Assembly (NCBI GenBank): GCA_944472135.2
Contig: OX235270.1
Coordinates: forward strand, 119,613,842 to 119,677,841
Direction of reading: 5' to 3'
Origin: Trichobilharzia regenti
Lineage: Eukaryota > Platyhelminthes > Trematoda > Strigeidida > Schistosomatidae
DNA: 64,000 nt
Both the position numbers and the translations under genes were made by a program. The notes beneath the pieces are model-generated. The model did not search any database. It worked only from the letters and a program-made list of their open reading frames with translations, and had not been told where the DNA came from. How positions within the stretch are numbered: position 1 is the first letter of the stretch; each line of letters begins with the position of its first letter. This document shows positions 63,550-64,000 of this stretch, piece after piece.

Positions 63550-63712
63550 TCCCCATTTATAAACAATACAAAGATGGTGCAGATCAGGCGTGGTTGGCAT
63601 GACGAAATACCAAACAAGAAACAGACACACAAGAACCATACCACCATCACAATCACACTCATCGATGACGACCTACGCCTTCCAGTTGAATGCATCCTCT
63701 TGACATCTTACA
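63550..63712 (-). repeat. BEL 3' region scrap next to the beta LTR
   Basis: ACCATACCACCATCACAATC and CGATGACGACCTACGCCTTC match 47850-47930 of element G almost exactly. The match ends at CTTGACATCTTACA, where CR1-like RT sequence starts. Confidence 0.75.
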
Positions 63713-64000
63713 TCTCCAGTTTAATGTCGACAAATGTGGCTGGTTCTGCATAGGTTGCAACAATTTAGAACTTGACCTGACAATTCAAGGCCATGCACTT
63801 TTACGACTGGAATCTGTATTGGACCTAGGACTGAAATACTCACCTGACTTATCATTTTCTGAACATATCTCCAAACAAGTGTCAAAGTCACGCAGACTTA
63901 TCGGCTTTCTACTCAGGAACTTTTACAGAAATGAGTCCAGAATTCTGTTGTACAAGGTTTGTGTGCGTCCTTTATTTGATTACTGTTCATTCATGTATAG
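63713..64000 (+). pseudogene. CR1-type RT fragment (CR1-3), runs off the window
   Basis: The plus frame reads FNVDKCGWFCIGCNNLELDL, LESVLDLGLKYSPDLSFSEH, KSRRLIGFLLRNFYRNESRI and LLYKVCVRPLFDYCSF. It aligns with the thumb region of CR1 element E (FNIDKCGWICIGNSKLDLNL and so on), about 50-60 percent identical, so it is a related but separate family. No stop in the part visible. Confidence 0.85.

Overview
The window looks like a schistosome or closely related digenean fluke chromosome. This is an inference from three things: AT-rich DNA, RTE and CR1 type LINEs of the kind abundant in blood flukes, and nested BEL/Pao and Gypsy LTR elements. I see no bacterial genes, rRNA, CRISPR or phage genes. 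Most of the 64 kb is transposon on transposon, and I find only one convincing host gene.

Layout. 1-13.5 kb: broken LINEs, namely two RTE-a copies (minus), a long CR1-type copy (907-3765, plus; endonuclease and RT separated by one frameshift), a CR1-2 fragment (minus), an RTE-b copy (plus) and a 5'-truncated CR1-2 copy (10.74-13.52 kb, plus). 15.1-25.3 kb: a six-exon minus-strand host gene that I reconstructed from splice sites. It gives a 328-residue type II membrane protein with a BRICHOS-like domain, resembling the ITM2/BRI family. Introns 4 and 5 carry RTE-b copies, and intron 5 also carries a tRNA-like SINE.

25.9-47.7 kb: nested LTR elements. A plus-strand Gypsy (F) is split inside gag by a gag-only BEL element (A, 26179-30071, 5-bp duplication ACGTA). 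A BEL-type LTR at 32783 is split by a minus-strand Gypsy (C, 33058-47690). C is split by a full-length CR1 (D, 36224-46056), which in turn carries a solo BEL LTR (38014-38378, ACACT) and an intact gag-only BEL element (B, 41460-45440, CCCGT). B has an uninterrupted 651-residue ORF, and I count one difference between its two 366-bp LTRs.

47.7-64 kb: a degenerate minus-strand BEL element (G) is split by a second full-length CR1 (E, 49091-54733, minus), a close relative of D. E is flanked by a perfect-looking 627-bp direct duplication of G. Then follow a Gypsy integrase remnant, a truncated plus-strand BEL copy (H) and a degenerate but pol-bearing minus-strand BEL (I, about 59.0-63.55 kb). The LTR and gag start of H and I form a near-identical inverted repeat. 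The window ends inside another CR1-like RT.

How the parts relate. A, B, G and the solo LTR share one LTR family (alpha), and A, B and G lack pol, so they probably moved with enzymes supplied in trans. H and I carry a second LTR family (beta), and I once encoded protease, RT, RNase H and integrase. D and E are the best candidates for recently active LINEs. Visible LTR divergence fits the nesting order: Gypsy C about 3 differences in 252 bp, and B, which is nested deeper, 1 in 366.
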